Of a DNA stretch of 64,000 nucleotides, positions 20,799-31,712 are shown one piece after another. Made by a program: the position numbers and the translations under genes. Source of the DNA: Bugulina stolonifera (Eukaryota > Bryozoa > Gymnolaemata > Cheilostomatida > Bugulidae); assembly GCA_935421135.1 (NCBI GenBank), contig OW285187.1, positions 21,638,429-21,702,428 on the forward strand, given 5' to 3'. Each line of letters begins with the position of its first letter. Position 1 is the first letter of the stretch. Under the pieces are notes generated by a model. It saw only the letters and a program-made list of their open reading frames with translations. It was not told the origin of the DNA and searched no databases.

Positions 20799-22272
20799 CT
20801 ATTTCTGTAGATTTTTACCACTCGGTGACTTATCTTCCTTGTAAGAATTACTTTGATGAAGGCTTAGAAACTTGTCAATTGCTTCAGGTCCCTGCTTAGC
20901 TACAGATAGAGGGGGGTACTCTAGAGGGTTCCCATCAAGAGCAGATGTCAGCATTAGATGAGACCAGTCTAGGTTTATGAGTTTACCCAAACCTCTGGGC
21001 AAAGCTGTTAAACAATTTCCACACAACCAGAGCATCTGCAGAGTCTTGAGATTGCAGATTGATTCAGGTAGACTCTGGATTTTATTGTAGGATAAGACTA
21101 GGCTTTCTAAACTATCCATTGATCCTATATCTACAAATATAACAATCTAAGGCTATAAGACAATGTTAGGATAAAATATAAATCACAGGTTTGCTCAGTT
21201 ACATGATTGTATTTCTATGTCTATGTCTATGTCTATGTCTATGTCTATGTCTATGTCTATGTCTATGTCTATGTCTATGTCTATGTCTATGTCTATGTCT
21301 ATGTCTATGTCTATGTCTATGTTACTTCTCAGCCTCGGAACCAAAAATACTAGTATTGGTAATACTATGGCTTGGAATTAAATATTATGCAAAATACATT
21401 ATGTTTTCTTGTCGCTTCGAAATTAGTCAGTGACCTGCGTTCCATTATTACTAAATGTACACTCGTCTCAACTCGGGGTTGGAACAAGGTATGATTATGT
21501 GAATGGCAGTTGGATATATGCCTACAATGCCTACATGCTCGTACATGTATGTATTTGGCAGCATAACAAGTTAACAACAAATCTTGGTTATATTAAAAAC
21601 CTATTTACTTCTACATTGTATAGCGTTCACAGAACAAGTAGTAAGATATAACAGAAGATAAATATACTGAACTGAGTGAATAATAAACATACCAGTAGGC
21701 AAATCGGTCAGGAAGTTGTCTGAGAAGTCTAGAAAAGCTAATGTCTTTAGTTGACAAACTCCAGCAGGGAGATGGTCAAACTTGTTATTAGAACAATATA
21801 GACTGCGTAGATTATGGAGATGGGGCAGAGCTGCCGGAAGGTCAGTCAGCTGATTATTACTAAGTGCTAAACGTTCTAACGAATACAAGTGACACAGTTC
21901 TTCTGGTAAACTTTCCAACTTGTTTGTATCAAGAGCTAATATAGTTAGATTGCTCAACTTGGCTATTTCCACTGGTATAGTCACCAGATGGTAGAACAAG
22001 CAGGCCTCTCGTTCAGGACTTAGATCTAAAACCTGCAGTTCCGTCAAGTTGAATAAGGAAGGTGGAAGATTAGAGAGTTCTTTCCCACTAAGTTTAATTT
22101 TCTTCATCCCTCGATATAATGGATCATCACAAGTGATTCGCATCCTCAGCTGTCTTGTAGATAATACAGTTTGCTTTGGCTGCAGTTTCCTATCCGTGGT
22201 TGCCATGCTACCTTCCTTCGCTGACAGTATCAAGCCTTCTGCGGATGATTTTAACACATTGTCGGTAATCAT
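20799..22272 (-). CDS. Leucine-rich-repeat protein, SHOC2-like repeats
   Basis: Two exons, 22272-21693 and 21130-20799, join in phase (codon GAT split 1/2) and encode about 303 residues. The start is the ATG at 22272 (MITDNVLKSSAEGLILS). After a basic N-terminal segment come about seven 23-residue leucine-rich repeats of the LxxLxLxxNxLxxLP type (KIKLSGKELSNLPPSLFNL, LALDTNKLESLPEEL, LALSNNQLTDLPAAL, LDFSDNFLTDLPTDIG, LVLSYNKIQSLPESIC). A closing unit LDGNPLEYPPLSVAKQG and a polar tail follow. It has no signal peptide or membrane segment, so it is an intracellular scaffold. The repeat class is that of SHOC2, ERBIN and LRRC proteins, but the exact orthologue is not clear. The 562-bp intron holds a hexanucleotide array. 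Confidence 0.87.
21214..21321. repeat. Hexanucleotide microsatellite (CTATGT)n
   Basis: About 18 uninterrupted copies inside the single intron of the LRR gene. The repeat is open in one frame (repeating Leu-Cys), which produces a false coding frame. Confidence 0.97.
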
Positions 22273-23409
22273 TTCAACAAACACGGTGTCTGTTATTCAA
22301 ATGTAATATTAGTTAAATTTAAATCGTTAGATTTTATTGATCAGACAATTTTTTCCAAAGAAATTGACTGAACTATTCACCACGATGATGGAGATTGAGC
22401 AATTCTTAAATGTACGAATTAAACATGAGTAATACTTGGTGTTTAGAAAATATCCTCTTAGTGATGGAGTATACACAAACCTAATTAGTTTGCTAAACAA
22501 ATGTTTAATTCGCTGTAAGTGTTGGACTAAGGATTACATTTCGTCAAGGTGTTAGACGACAGTTTATGGAGTACCTGCTATCACATTGACCTCTAGACTA
22601 TTCTATATTACATAGAGATCTCATTACAAGATAATGATTCATGTTTTTCTACCTCCCATGTTCTTCGCCAAACAATTTTCCAATTTTGACCTTTAAAAGT
22701 GAAATTTTAAGATAATTAAAAAACTTACCTGAAAATTTTAGTTTACTTAATTTACTTGATGTTCTACTGTTCTGCTTCCATTCTCTAATGAAAGACTGAT
22801 GCCTTGTAGTATATAAGTAGTAGAGAGACTGAAGCTGATCAAAGAGTATCCGTATCTCAAGAGTGAAACTTTGATCAATTGAGCAAAATGTTTCAACTAT
22901 TTAAATGCTTCAACGATCGATAATAAAGGCTTAAAATCCATCGAATATTTTATTACTATGCACACATTTGGTTTTTCTATTATGACTTGCGCTACAATAA
23001 CGGCATTGATTAAACAAAAATCATGCCCTGATCACATATTCAATTATTTCAGGTGTTAAGAATGATAGAGTTACCCAACAACACAACAAATGAAACATAC
23101 CTCTACCTAACATTAGTCACTGATGTGTACATTGCACTTAATCTAGTCAACAAAAACAATGACTTTGCTTACAATAGTATTTATTGAAATCACCAAAAAT
23201 ATAATATTAATAGTATATTCACATGAAAGGTAATTGAACCTGTACAGGGGAAACAAGTAAAAAGTTTATATCATAGAACAAAACCATTACATTAGGTAAT
23301 AATAAATAATAATAGTATAATACTGTACAACGGCGAAGTAGACTAACTTGTTTAGTGTTGTATAGGTACACTCAGTGGGTATATTAGCACACTCATGTTC
23401 TTAGTCCCT
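22273..23409. other. Spacer between LRR gene promoter and FRA10AC1 3' end
   Basis: AT-rich, no coding signal on either strand. It should contain the promoter of the LRR gene (next to 22272) and the 3' untranslated region of FRA10AC1 (next to 23410). No repeat or RNA gene seen. Confidence 0.4.
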
Positions 23410-26400
23410 TTACACCAACAACTCTTCGATAATATCCGTGATTTGTGGTACCCTGTAATAAATCAAGACTAGTTAGTCAATGCTTCACTTAGGAAAGGAT
23501 GACAGGCATCTATACACTTATGGTGAAATAAATCAATATAGTACAGTGATACTGGTTCACAAGTCGTTATTCTTCAGTTATTGGAGGTGTGGGTACAATC
23601 CGAATGGCCAGTGAAGGTGTGCACATACAATGCGAGTGGTCAGTAGAGCCACCATTGTAGAGGTCACATACACAAAATTTTATCTTAAAATGTTTAGATG
23701 GGAGAGGCACTGTTGGCGCTAGGTCTAATAACTAACTACAGTTTTCTTACAATAAATTATATCTCATCAGTGTTTACCCCCCCCCCTCCCCGCACGTCAT
23801 TCAAAGGTGATAAAATAAGCACTAAGCTAGACCAAGTTCAGAGAGGAGATAATCCGAGCATATTATATTACCAAAACGTCGGAGGTGGAAGTAAAGTATC
23901 AGGAAACCCATTTATTGGATAAAGAATTTTTAAAATCAAGGAATAGGGACCACTTTGGGTCAACCAACAAGCAGGTTTAAGATTTACCTACCACTTTAAG
24001 ATGCTACCACTTGAATAAGCTATGTGTAACATGGTACACTACTACCACTCTAGCAAACTCTTTATAACACCTTATTTCCAGTTATACACTATTGTAGATT
24101 CTTAGTACTTGGAGAGAGTTGGCTGAGATATAAAGGTAGATGTTGTGGACTGGAGATATAATATTGGGAAATATACATAGAGGAGTAGATAACTAAGTAT
24201 TACATAACGACTTGATGAGTTGTACACTGACTAGTGTGATGAAAGAGGCAGCAGTTCCATGTACATATTGATTTACCTGGCTATACATGTATATTGTAGT
24301 AGTGGGATGAGAGACATGGGATGATTATTCAGTATAGTGTATTATAGTAAGTATATACAGCTTTTGTAGGGCTATAAGAAATGTTGTTTTATAATAATAT
24401 TGTATTATTTAGAGCTTTGACTTGAACTCATTGGCTACCTAGACATAATGTACCTACTAATGGTCTATGGATGGGAGATATTGATTGGGTGATACCTTAC
24501 TGACAACACATTCTGATTGGCTATATTTGAACACAATGACCACACCAAAGAGAGTAAAAGGAAAGAGGGATCTCTCCAGTCAAAAACTGTCAAGATTACC
24601 GATCAAGTATGGAGTTGTGCTACCTTGTGCACAAATCCACTGGGACTAAATTACTAGGACCAATAAGAAGCCAAATTGGGCTTATTGAGCTTATTTAGTG
24701 TCAGCAGGCTGACTTACCAGTGTTAGTTAGTTGCCTCATCAAGGGTGTTAGGAAAATTAGAAACAAACACAACTACTTGTGTCGCTAAATTTTGAGGCCT
24801 ACTGCTACCAACGGGAGGTGATATATATAAAAGGACGGGAAACTGATTTCCTTGAACATACAGTACAGTGAACATGTTATAAAAAAGCACAGGCTCACCT
24901 TTTGCTTTTGTCCCTCTCTTTACCTTTAGACTTTGATGTAGAAGTTTCACCGTCTAAAAGAACAAGCGAGCACATTATCCTACAGCCTTGGATTAAAAAC
25001 TCCATTAAAGCAAAATTTCAAACATGGATGTGACCCTATCCTACATTTCAGTGTCCCCTGAAGCATGTGTTGATTGCTATCCACATGTTACTGGTTGGGT
25101 TGAAGTCAACAGACATACAGGTAAGTTCAATCAGCAAATAGATTATATGGACTCTCCATACCTCGTCCCTCGTCCCCTTTGGACAGCATGGAAACCAGGC
25201 CAAATCTAACACTTTCCGATATATCAGTACAACACTATTGGTAAAACCAATATTTCATCTCATTTCATTATTATTGGTTTTCAATAATAATATAATGATT
25301 ATAAACATGTACTATGTTTGACAATATATAACATGTACTTGTATACTACCCTAAAAGCAGATACATTTTGCGAGTTTTAACTTTTGCGAATTTCGCGAGT
25401 GACTCACTTGCAAATAATTTCTATCGCTATTAATATCTGCTTTCAAACTGATTTAAATAATTTCTGGTTTAAACAGACCATACATGCAGCTATATAGCTA
25501 TATGATACATAGTTGAATATTTTACAAAGCAGCAAGTATTTGCCGTAACATAATTGGTAAGTAGCCTAGAGTAGGAGCTTAATCAGAGGATTTTTTAACA
25601 AGCTATGGTAATTACTTTACCTCACAGGTGGGCTTACTGCACTATATAGGAGTCAGTTGTAGTTTTGTACTGTATGTAAGTGGGGTTTAAATCTGAGTAA
25701 ACATAGAGCTTAGCTAAGCTTGGTTTTAATGCTGAAATATGCTTAAACATCAATTTTGGGACTTAAACAAATTTCGCGATAGGCCAAACTCGCTAAATAT
25801 TTCTATCACAAATTGCTCCAGGATTAGCAAACTCGCGAAACTTTCTTCCGCCGAAATATTTCTGCTTTTAGGGTATACACTTTACCTAGATGGTATAACA
25901 AGTGGTAGTTACCTTTGTGTTTATCACTATCATGTCGAGTTTTAGGTTCTCTGGTTATTTCACGTCTTTTATGAGAGTAATTCAGTTTATCTGAACACTT
26001 TGGACACAGCCCTGTAATCCAAGCACATCATATATTATGTCTATTTTACTATATCAACATAAAGTAACTAGACGATGTGCACAATGTACAGGTTGTATAG
26101 CTTATTGAATGTAAACATTACATTGGTGTGATGTGTTATGAGGTTTGTGTGTTGGGGAAGTGGATTCTAACACTGAAATCTCTTAGCATTGGATAGCATT
26201 GGATAGCATTGGATAGCATTGGATAGCATTGGATAGCATTGGATAGCATTGGATAGCATTGGATAGCATTGGATAGCATTGGATAGCATTGGATAGCATT
26301 GGATAGCATTGGATAGCATTGGATAGCATTGGATAGCATTGTTACATGCATTCATAGAGCCAATACACTAATACTCATGTCACAGTAGTTAGGAACAGGC

Positions 26401-29400
26401 ACACATCTATGCCAGAGTTAGGAGTTACTCATTGATAAGAGGAAGACGATTTCAACAGGCCTTGATATAGCCTACACTGTTCAATGAGCAACTCTTTCTC
26501 TATATTGTATGATGGAATGACAACTTTTCCAAAATGTGTAGTCAATCTGGAGTTATCCCGCTTTAAATTTGTGGTACGTTGTAATTCATAAAACAATTTT
26601 TATAGTACCAAAGAGATGCTGTATTATACTATATGACTATTGGTTAATAACCAGAACCTGTCGTTATCTTTATTGCTACCGACTGTTTGAATGCTGATAA
26701 GCCAAAAGTGGAAACGAAGGCAAGATAACTCCAACCCAACTACAACCATGCTGTGATTCATTGTTATCAATGAGTGAATGCCATGCCATGCTATACTATA
26801 GCATAGTATGCCATACTATAGGCCTACCACACTATACTATACCACACTACACCATATATCATACATCGCATCATAGCCTACCAAATAATAAGTTGGTATT
26901 TAGTCGACACAAGCGCTTTAACTGAGTTAGACGGCTGAAATTTTGAGCTGTAGCAGACTCTCAAACACCAACTCAACTCAGCTCCTTGTAAGTATAGCAA
27001 ATAGTTGAGAATAACTTACTTAATTTGACCAGACAGTTCTTTTTAGTTCCTTGCTCTGTGTATGCAAAGTTTACTTCCCAACTTTTGAGTTCATCTTCTC
27101 TGTCACACTTCTTGTTACCACAGATAAATTGTCCTTTACCAGCAATTACTTCATTCTCTACCCTCCATCGCATTGCTATCTATTAGATGTAGAAACTTAT
27201 TATAACTTTGAAATCAGCATTATCTACTCACAAACTGAAGTATAGAGTGATACGTATATGGCAAAATTATGGTCACCCCATACTTTTAGGTTATTGGATA
27301 ATGTAATCACATGCTTACCAAAGATCCTAATCAAACATCTGCAGCAAACAGAATCTGATAGCTACAAATTATAATTAGGTCTGAATCAAACGCATAATTG
27401 AAACCTACACAGTTGATAACAGAGCATATGTGCAGCTCAACGGTATTATGGCGAAGTTCCAAGCAGAACGTCTGCAGAGGTATGGGGTTTTGTCACTAAT
27501 TAATCTACCGAGTGTATATGCAGACAACACTTTCACAGTATTTACATGCTGGCAGTGATTCATGAGATATAGTGTTTATACCGACAATTAACCAAGCAGA
27601 CGTGCCAGTCAGATATTGATATTTAAATTTAGCCAATCAGCTATCTGTTTGGAATCTCAAGATCATGCGTGAACGCCTAATAATGATACTAAATAGATTT
27701 ATAAATGTCCATAGTAACAGCCAACAAGTGAATACTTTGTGCAAGTGAATAGAAAAGGTCACCAGGGTATGTGGTTAGACTATGTATAACTACTGTACCA
27801 CCTTGTTCTCCTTGTACATGCTGAGGTCTGCCAGACAGTACTCCTTGTATAGTTTATCATAATATTTCTTAGCCAACCGCTTATCCCACGAGTCAGCATC
27901 CTCTCCATCTTCCCATACAAACTGGTGATTCTCCCGAATAACATCGCCATCAGTTTTATGAGTTGACCTATTAACAATCAGCAATACAAAATTCATATAT
28001 ATTTATATACAAGTACATCACATGCATTGAGAGGTAATGTAGCCATTTACTCCTGTAGAATGTAATATTTCAATGCTACCAAAATAATATTTAGACTGTG
28101 GAATCTGTAGTGCACTGGTACAGGATCCAGTTTGATGCATAATTATAGATGTACTTACTTATCCTGAAAGTCCGAGATCCTACCTCCGTAGTACATGAGG
28201 TAATTATTAACAAGTTCTTTGTGCCGTGCATACTGTGCTTTATGTTAAGGAACATCATAATATAGACATAAGTACCCTAAAAGCAGATACTTATTGCTAG
28301 TTTTAACTTTCCCGAATTTAGCGAGAGACAAACTTGGGAATAATTTCCATCGCCATCAAATTCTGCTTGCAAAATAATTTAAATAATTACTGGTTTAAAC
28401 AGACCATACAGCTACATGTATGTAAATGGGGTTTAAATCTGAGTAAACATACAGCTTAGCTGAGCTTGTTTCTAATGCTGAAATATGCTTAAACATAAAT
28501 ATTGGGACTTAACAAATTTCACATATTTTTATTGCAAAATGCTCCAGGATTAGCAAACTCACGAAACTTTCCGAAACTTTTTCTTCCGCTAAAAATTTCT
28601 GCTTTTAGGGTAATAGAACGCGCTACAGTAGGTTTTATCTGACAATGCACAGTTAACATCCATCATTCATATCTGAATTTGTAAATCACCAATATACGGG
28701 TCTATATATCTGCAGGTAAACCACCAATATACGGGTGTATATATCTGCAGGTAAGCCAACAATGTTTACTTGATTACTCTTTAGTTCATAAATATTAGTG
28801 AAAGCAGACCTTCGACTAGCTACCAATCACGCTGCAAATCATGTATATGTGGAGTTGTCCATCTATGTCAGGAGAAAAAACTCTCAAGTGGGATAGGGTG
28901 ACTTTTAATAGAGTAGGCAGCAACTGATAGCAAATATGAAATATAACACAAACAATACAGTCAATAATGTTACACACTAATAATTACTTATTCTTGAACA
29001 ACCTATTCTAGTTGATCTAAAAGTAGTGAAATGTTGATACAAGGCGAAAAGATGGTGAATATAAAGCCTGTGAGTATCATTGCTATATATATGTATAAAC
29101 TATTCAAAGGATACAGCATTAGTGCTAATATAATGATGTCTCATGTATCGGGCTTCATCTCTAGACCTTTCTTCAACAAAAGCTGTTTTTGATGGCTTGG
29201 CTTCACCAACACGCACTTCTTTAGTAGTTAGATCAAACCTCTTGGCTCTTTTCCTCTCTACATCACTATCAGGCTCAAATTCTGAACCATAGTCATACGC
29301 ATTATAAGCCTGCAATGTAAATATCGTAGTCATAATATAGGCCTACCTGCAGTATGAATACCTACCATGGTCATATAACTGCGGTATGAATATCATAATC

Positions 29401-31529
29401 ATATACCTGCAGTATGAATACCATAGTTATATAACTGCAGTATGAATATCATAGTCACAATATAGCTGCAGTATGAATATCATAGCCATATACCTGCAGT
29501 ATGACTAGCATAGTCACAATATACCTGCAGTATGAATACCATAGTCATATACCTGCAGTATGAATACCATAGTCATATAACTGCAGTATGAATATCATAG
29601 TCACAATATAGCTGCAGTATGAATACCATAGTCATATACCTGCAGTATGAATATCATAGTCATATACCTGCAGTATGACTAGCATAGTCACAATATACCT
29701 GCAGTATGAATACCATAGTCATATACCTGCAGTATGAATATCATAGTCATACGTAGGCTACGACGTATGACGTCATTGGAAGAGTCGCAAGTCTCTAAAA
29801 CAAATACTTAGGGGTTGAGTATAGCCATCAGCGCCATATTACTAAGCCATGGGTGACTGGACAATGGTTACAATTGCTACCAAACCAGACCCAATCTTTA
29901 AACTAGCAGAACAGAGACATGGGTTGGCATGCAGCCTCACTACATCACAGAAAAAAGACGTAGCATCTTGCTGACAATAGATTAAATGCAAACAATAGCT
30001 ACGCCCTAATTCACCTCCCAGTTGGCTCTCTTGCACAGTGTGGTATATTCTAATTTTTCATTCAATGCAAGAATCCTGAACCCTAGGTAAAACTTAAACT
30101 ACCCCACTGAATCACAACTGAAACAAGAGAGGCACCATGCGGCCCATTTGGTCAAATCAATTTTTACATGATTGAGGTTCTCTACATAGATAAGAGTTCA
30201 ATACCAGACACCGTCTATAAAAGAGAATAGACAGTTTTGTTGAAAATGTGAAGGGCTGTGTCCAAACACTTTGAACATGACTTTGGCCTTACTTGGAGAT
30301 ACTTATTGAGTCAGACAACCTGAGTGAGTGGATTGTCAATAATTTGGGCAGAACTTCATTGAACAGGCAACAAAATCGTGTATTGGCTTTACAGTAAGCC
30401 ACTGGCATGTTAAACCTGTGTTCCCTATAGTGGTCTCATCTGTAGCGTACCATATTTAAATTCGACCTTCACTCAACTAGGCTGGGTATAAGTCAGTTTG
30501 ATTATTATTTGCTGTTAGGCTGCATGTAGTACATTCTCAATGAAAGCTGTCCGTTTTTCCAGGCTTCAGTTCAGGCACTATTGAGCTTCGGCACAATAAC
30601 GATCCATTAGTAGGGGATTATAGTTTGTTGAGATTTACATTTGTATTCTTCAATTTTCAGTAAATTCTTTTACTGGCAAGGCCACTCAAATTGCTTGACA
30701 ATTAGCATTACTGTGTGCATTCATGTATTGTAGTTAAATACTTTATTTCTCTGTAGCCTACACTAGACTATGGACACCACTTTCTGCTTAAAGGTGTCGA
30801 GAAGTAATTTCCTAAAGAATTCAACCTAATTCACCTCCCAGTTGGCTCTCTTGCACAGTGTGGTATATTCTAATTTTTCATTCAATGCAAGAATCCTGAA
30901 CCCTAGGTAAAACTTAAACTACCCCACTGAATCACAACTGAAACAAGAGAGGCACCATGGGTAGCACATGAGTGTGCTAAAATGAAAACTTGAATACCTT
31001 CTAGTTACTAGTACGAAGTTAAAAAAATTAACATGGATTAGATTAGATAAGATAGTCTAGTCATAGGAAGGAGTAAGAAGCTTATAGTAATCATTATCAG
31101 AATCATTTGGGTTAGCATTTCATTTTACTCCTTCCTTGGCCGTAACTAAACTTTTTCAATTTGAATTTAAATAATTTTATCAGTCATTATCCATATCATC
31201 ATTATCACATCATACATTCAAAAGTTATTATAAAAACGCACATCATAATGATAATCATGAGTCGAGCTGATCATAACTGATTAAAATAAGTTACTAAGTA
31301 ACAAATAACAATAGAATTAAGAAAAGAATTAGAATAGGAATACATAAGACAACGGCTATGTTTGAAATTGAAATCCTTTTTTTTTGATGCTCCAGCATTT
31401 GGGTAGGTAACGCAAGTTTGAACAGGTTTTGGTACGTGTAATGGAATACTTCTATATAAAATAATAAATATTTATATTAGAGCATTGGTGCTCCTGTTCA
31501 CCTAAACTTACGTTTCGTTTAGCAGTCAT
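23410..31529 (-). CDS. FRA10AC1: FRA10AC1 homologue (spliceosome-associated nuclear protein)
   Basis: Eight exons join in perfect phase to about 269 residues: 31529-31512, 29309-29115, 28232-28159, 27967-27802, 27179-27020, 26011-25913, 24953-24899, 23452-23410. The first exon is only 18 bp (MTAKRN). Conserved blocks include YARHKELVNNYLMYYGG, DVIRENHQFVWEDGED, KRLAKKYYDKLYKEYCLADL, WRVENEVIAGKGQFICGNKK, KSWEVNFAYTEQG and LRLCPKCSDKLNYSHKRRE with its CxxC pairs. The tail is Ser/Lys-rich and ends acidic-hydrophobic (ITDIIEELLV). The human protein has this order and is found with splicing factors in the nucleus; a role here is inferred from that. Intron 1 (2.2 kb) holds an acceptor-derived minisatellite and a 135-bp direct duplication; other introns hold two related MITEs and a 10-bp repeat. 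It is head-to-head with EXOSC1. Confidence 0.93.
24541..24672. repeat. Dispersed repeat family 1, copy A
   Basis: Shares AGTAAAAGGAAAGA, CAAAAACTGTC, GGAGTTGTGC and ACCAAT blocks in order with 47222-47385. It lies in the last intron of FRA10AC1. Ends and class are not defined. Confidence 0.6.
25349..25873. mobile_element. TA-flanked MITE (mariner-like), copy 1
   Basis: Inverted ends CCCTAAAAGCAGA are flanked by TA on both sides, as for Tc1/mariner-type insertions. The interior is AT-rich with CGCGA-type short repeats and no coding capacity. It lies in FRA10AC1 intron 5, 40 bp from an exon. It is related along its length to 28275-28610. Confidence 0.85.
26184..26341. repeat. 10-bp minisatellite (GGATAGCATT)n
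   Basis: About 15-16 nearly perfect copies in FRA10AC1 intron 5, the one between exons 26011-25913 and 27179-27020. Because the unit contains no stop on the minus strand, it appears open in several frames; this is not coding. Confidence 0.97.
28275..28610. mobile_element. TA-flanked MITE (mariner-like), copy 2
   Basis: The same CCCTAAAAGCAGA ends and flanking TA, in FRA10AC1 intron 2. The interior (TTTAAATAATT, TGGTTTAAACAGACCATACA) matches copy 1 with an internal deletion. Confidence 0.85.
29303..29755 (-). repeat. 28/31-bp minisatellite built from a 3' splice site
   Basis: About 15 units of a 28- or 31-bp sequence; each minus-strand unit reads ATACTGCAG|GTATATGACTATGGT. The first unit is the real acceptor of FRA10AC1 exon 2 (TTTACATTGCAG|G, then TATGACTATGGT 12 nt into the exon). 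Variants such as GTATGACTAGC recur about 168 bp apart (near 29500 and 29668), showing a higher-order duplication. Confidence 0.92.
30005..30139. repeat. 135-bp direct repeat, left copy
   Basis: Identical by eye to 30825-30959, in FRA10AC1 intron 1. Inside each, GGCTCTCTTG near the left and CAAGAGAGGC near the right form an imperfect inverted pair. No TG...CA ends or primer site were found, so an LTR identity is not supported. Confidence 0.9.
30825..30959. repeat. 135-bp direct repeat, right copy
   Basis: Exact second copy of 30005-30139, separated from it by 685 bp of unrelated sequence. Similarity begins at CCTAATTCACC and stops at GGCACCATG in both. Confidence 0.9.
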
Positions 31530-31712
31530 CTTGATCACTAATAAACCGTAGTAGACGGTGTGTTTTCGCATATAACCACAGGGTTTCCTACGGTACCAAT
31601 AAGCCTGTGCTTCAAGGCTGCTAACCTGATTCGTCGGATTATTCATACAGTTACAACTCCGTTTTGTCTCAGTCGTTCAGAATATAAAAATTCTCAGGCC
31701 AAGCAATCCAGC
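31530..31712. promoter_or_regulatory. Bidirectional promoter region of FRA10AC1 and EXOSC1
   Basis: 183 bp separate the two divergent start codons (31529 minus, 31713 plus), and both first coding exons begin here. No TATA box is evident. The architecture is that of a shared housekeeping promoter. Confidence 0.75.

Noticed and set aside
21191..21433. Frame encoding repeated Leu-Cys
   Set aside because: Produced by the CTATGT microsatellite inside an intron.
26136..26355. Frames encoding repeats of AIQCYPMLSN
   Set aside because: A stop-free 10-bp tandem repeat reads open in several frames; it is intronic.
30005..30959. Miniature LTR retrotransposon (TRIM element)
   Set aside because: The identical 135-bp copies lack TG...CA ends, a primer-binding site and a polypurine tract.
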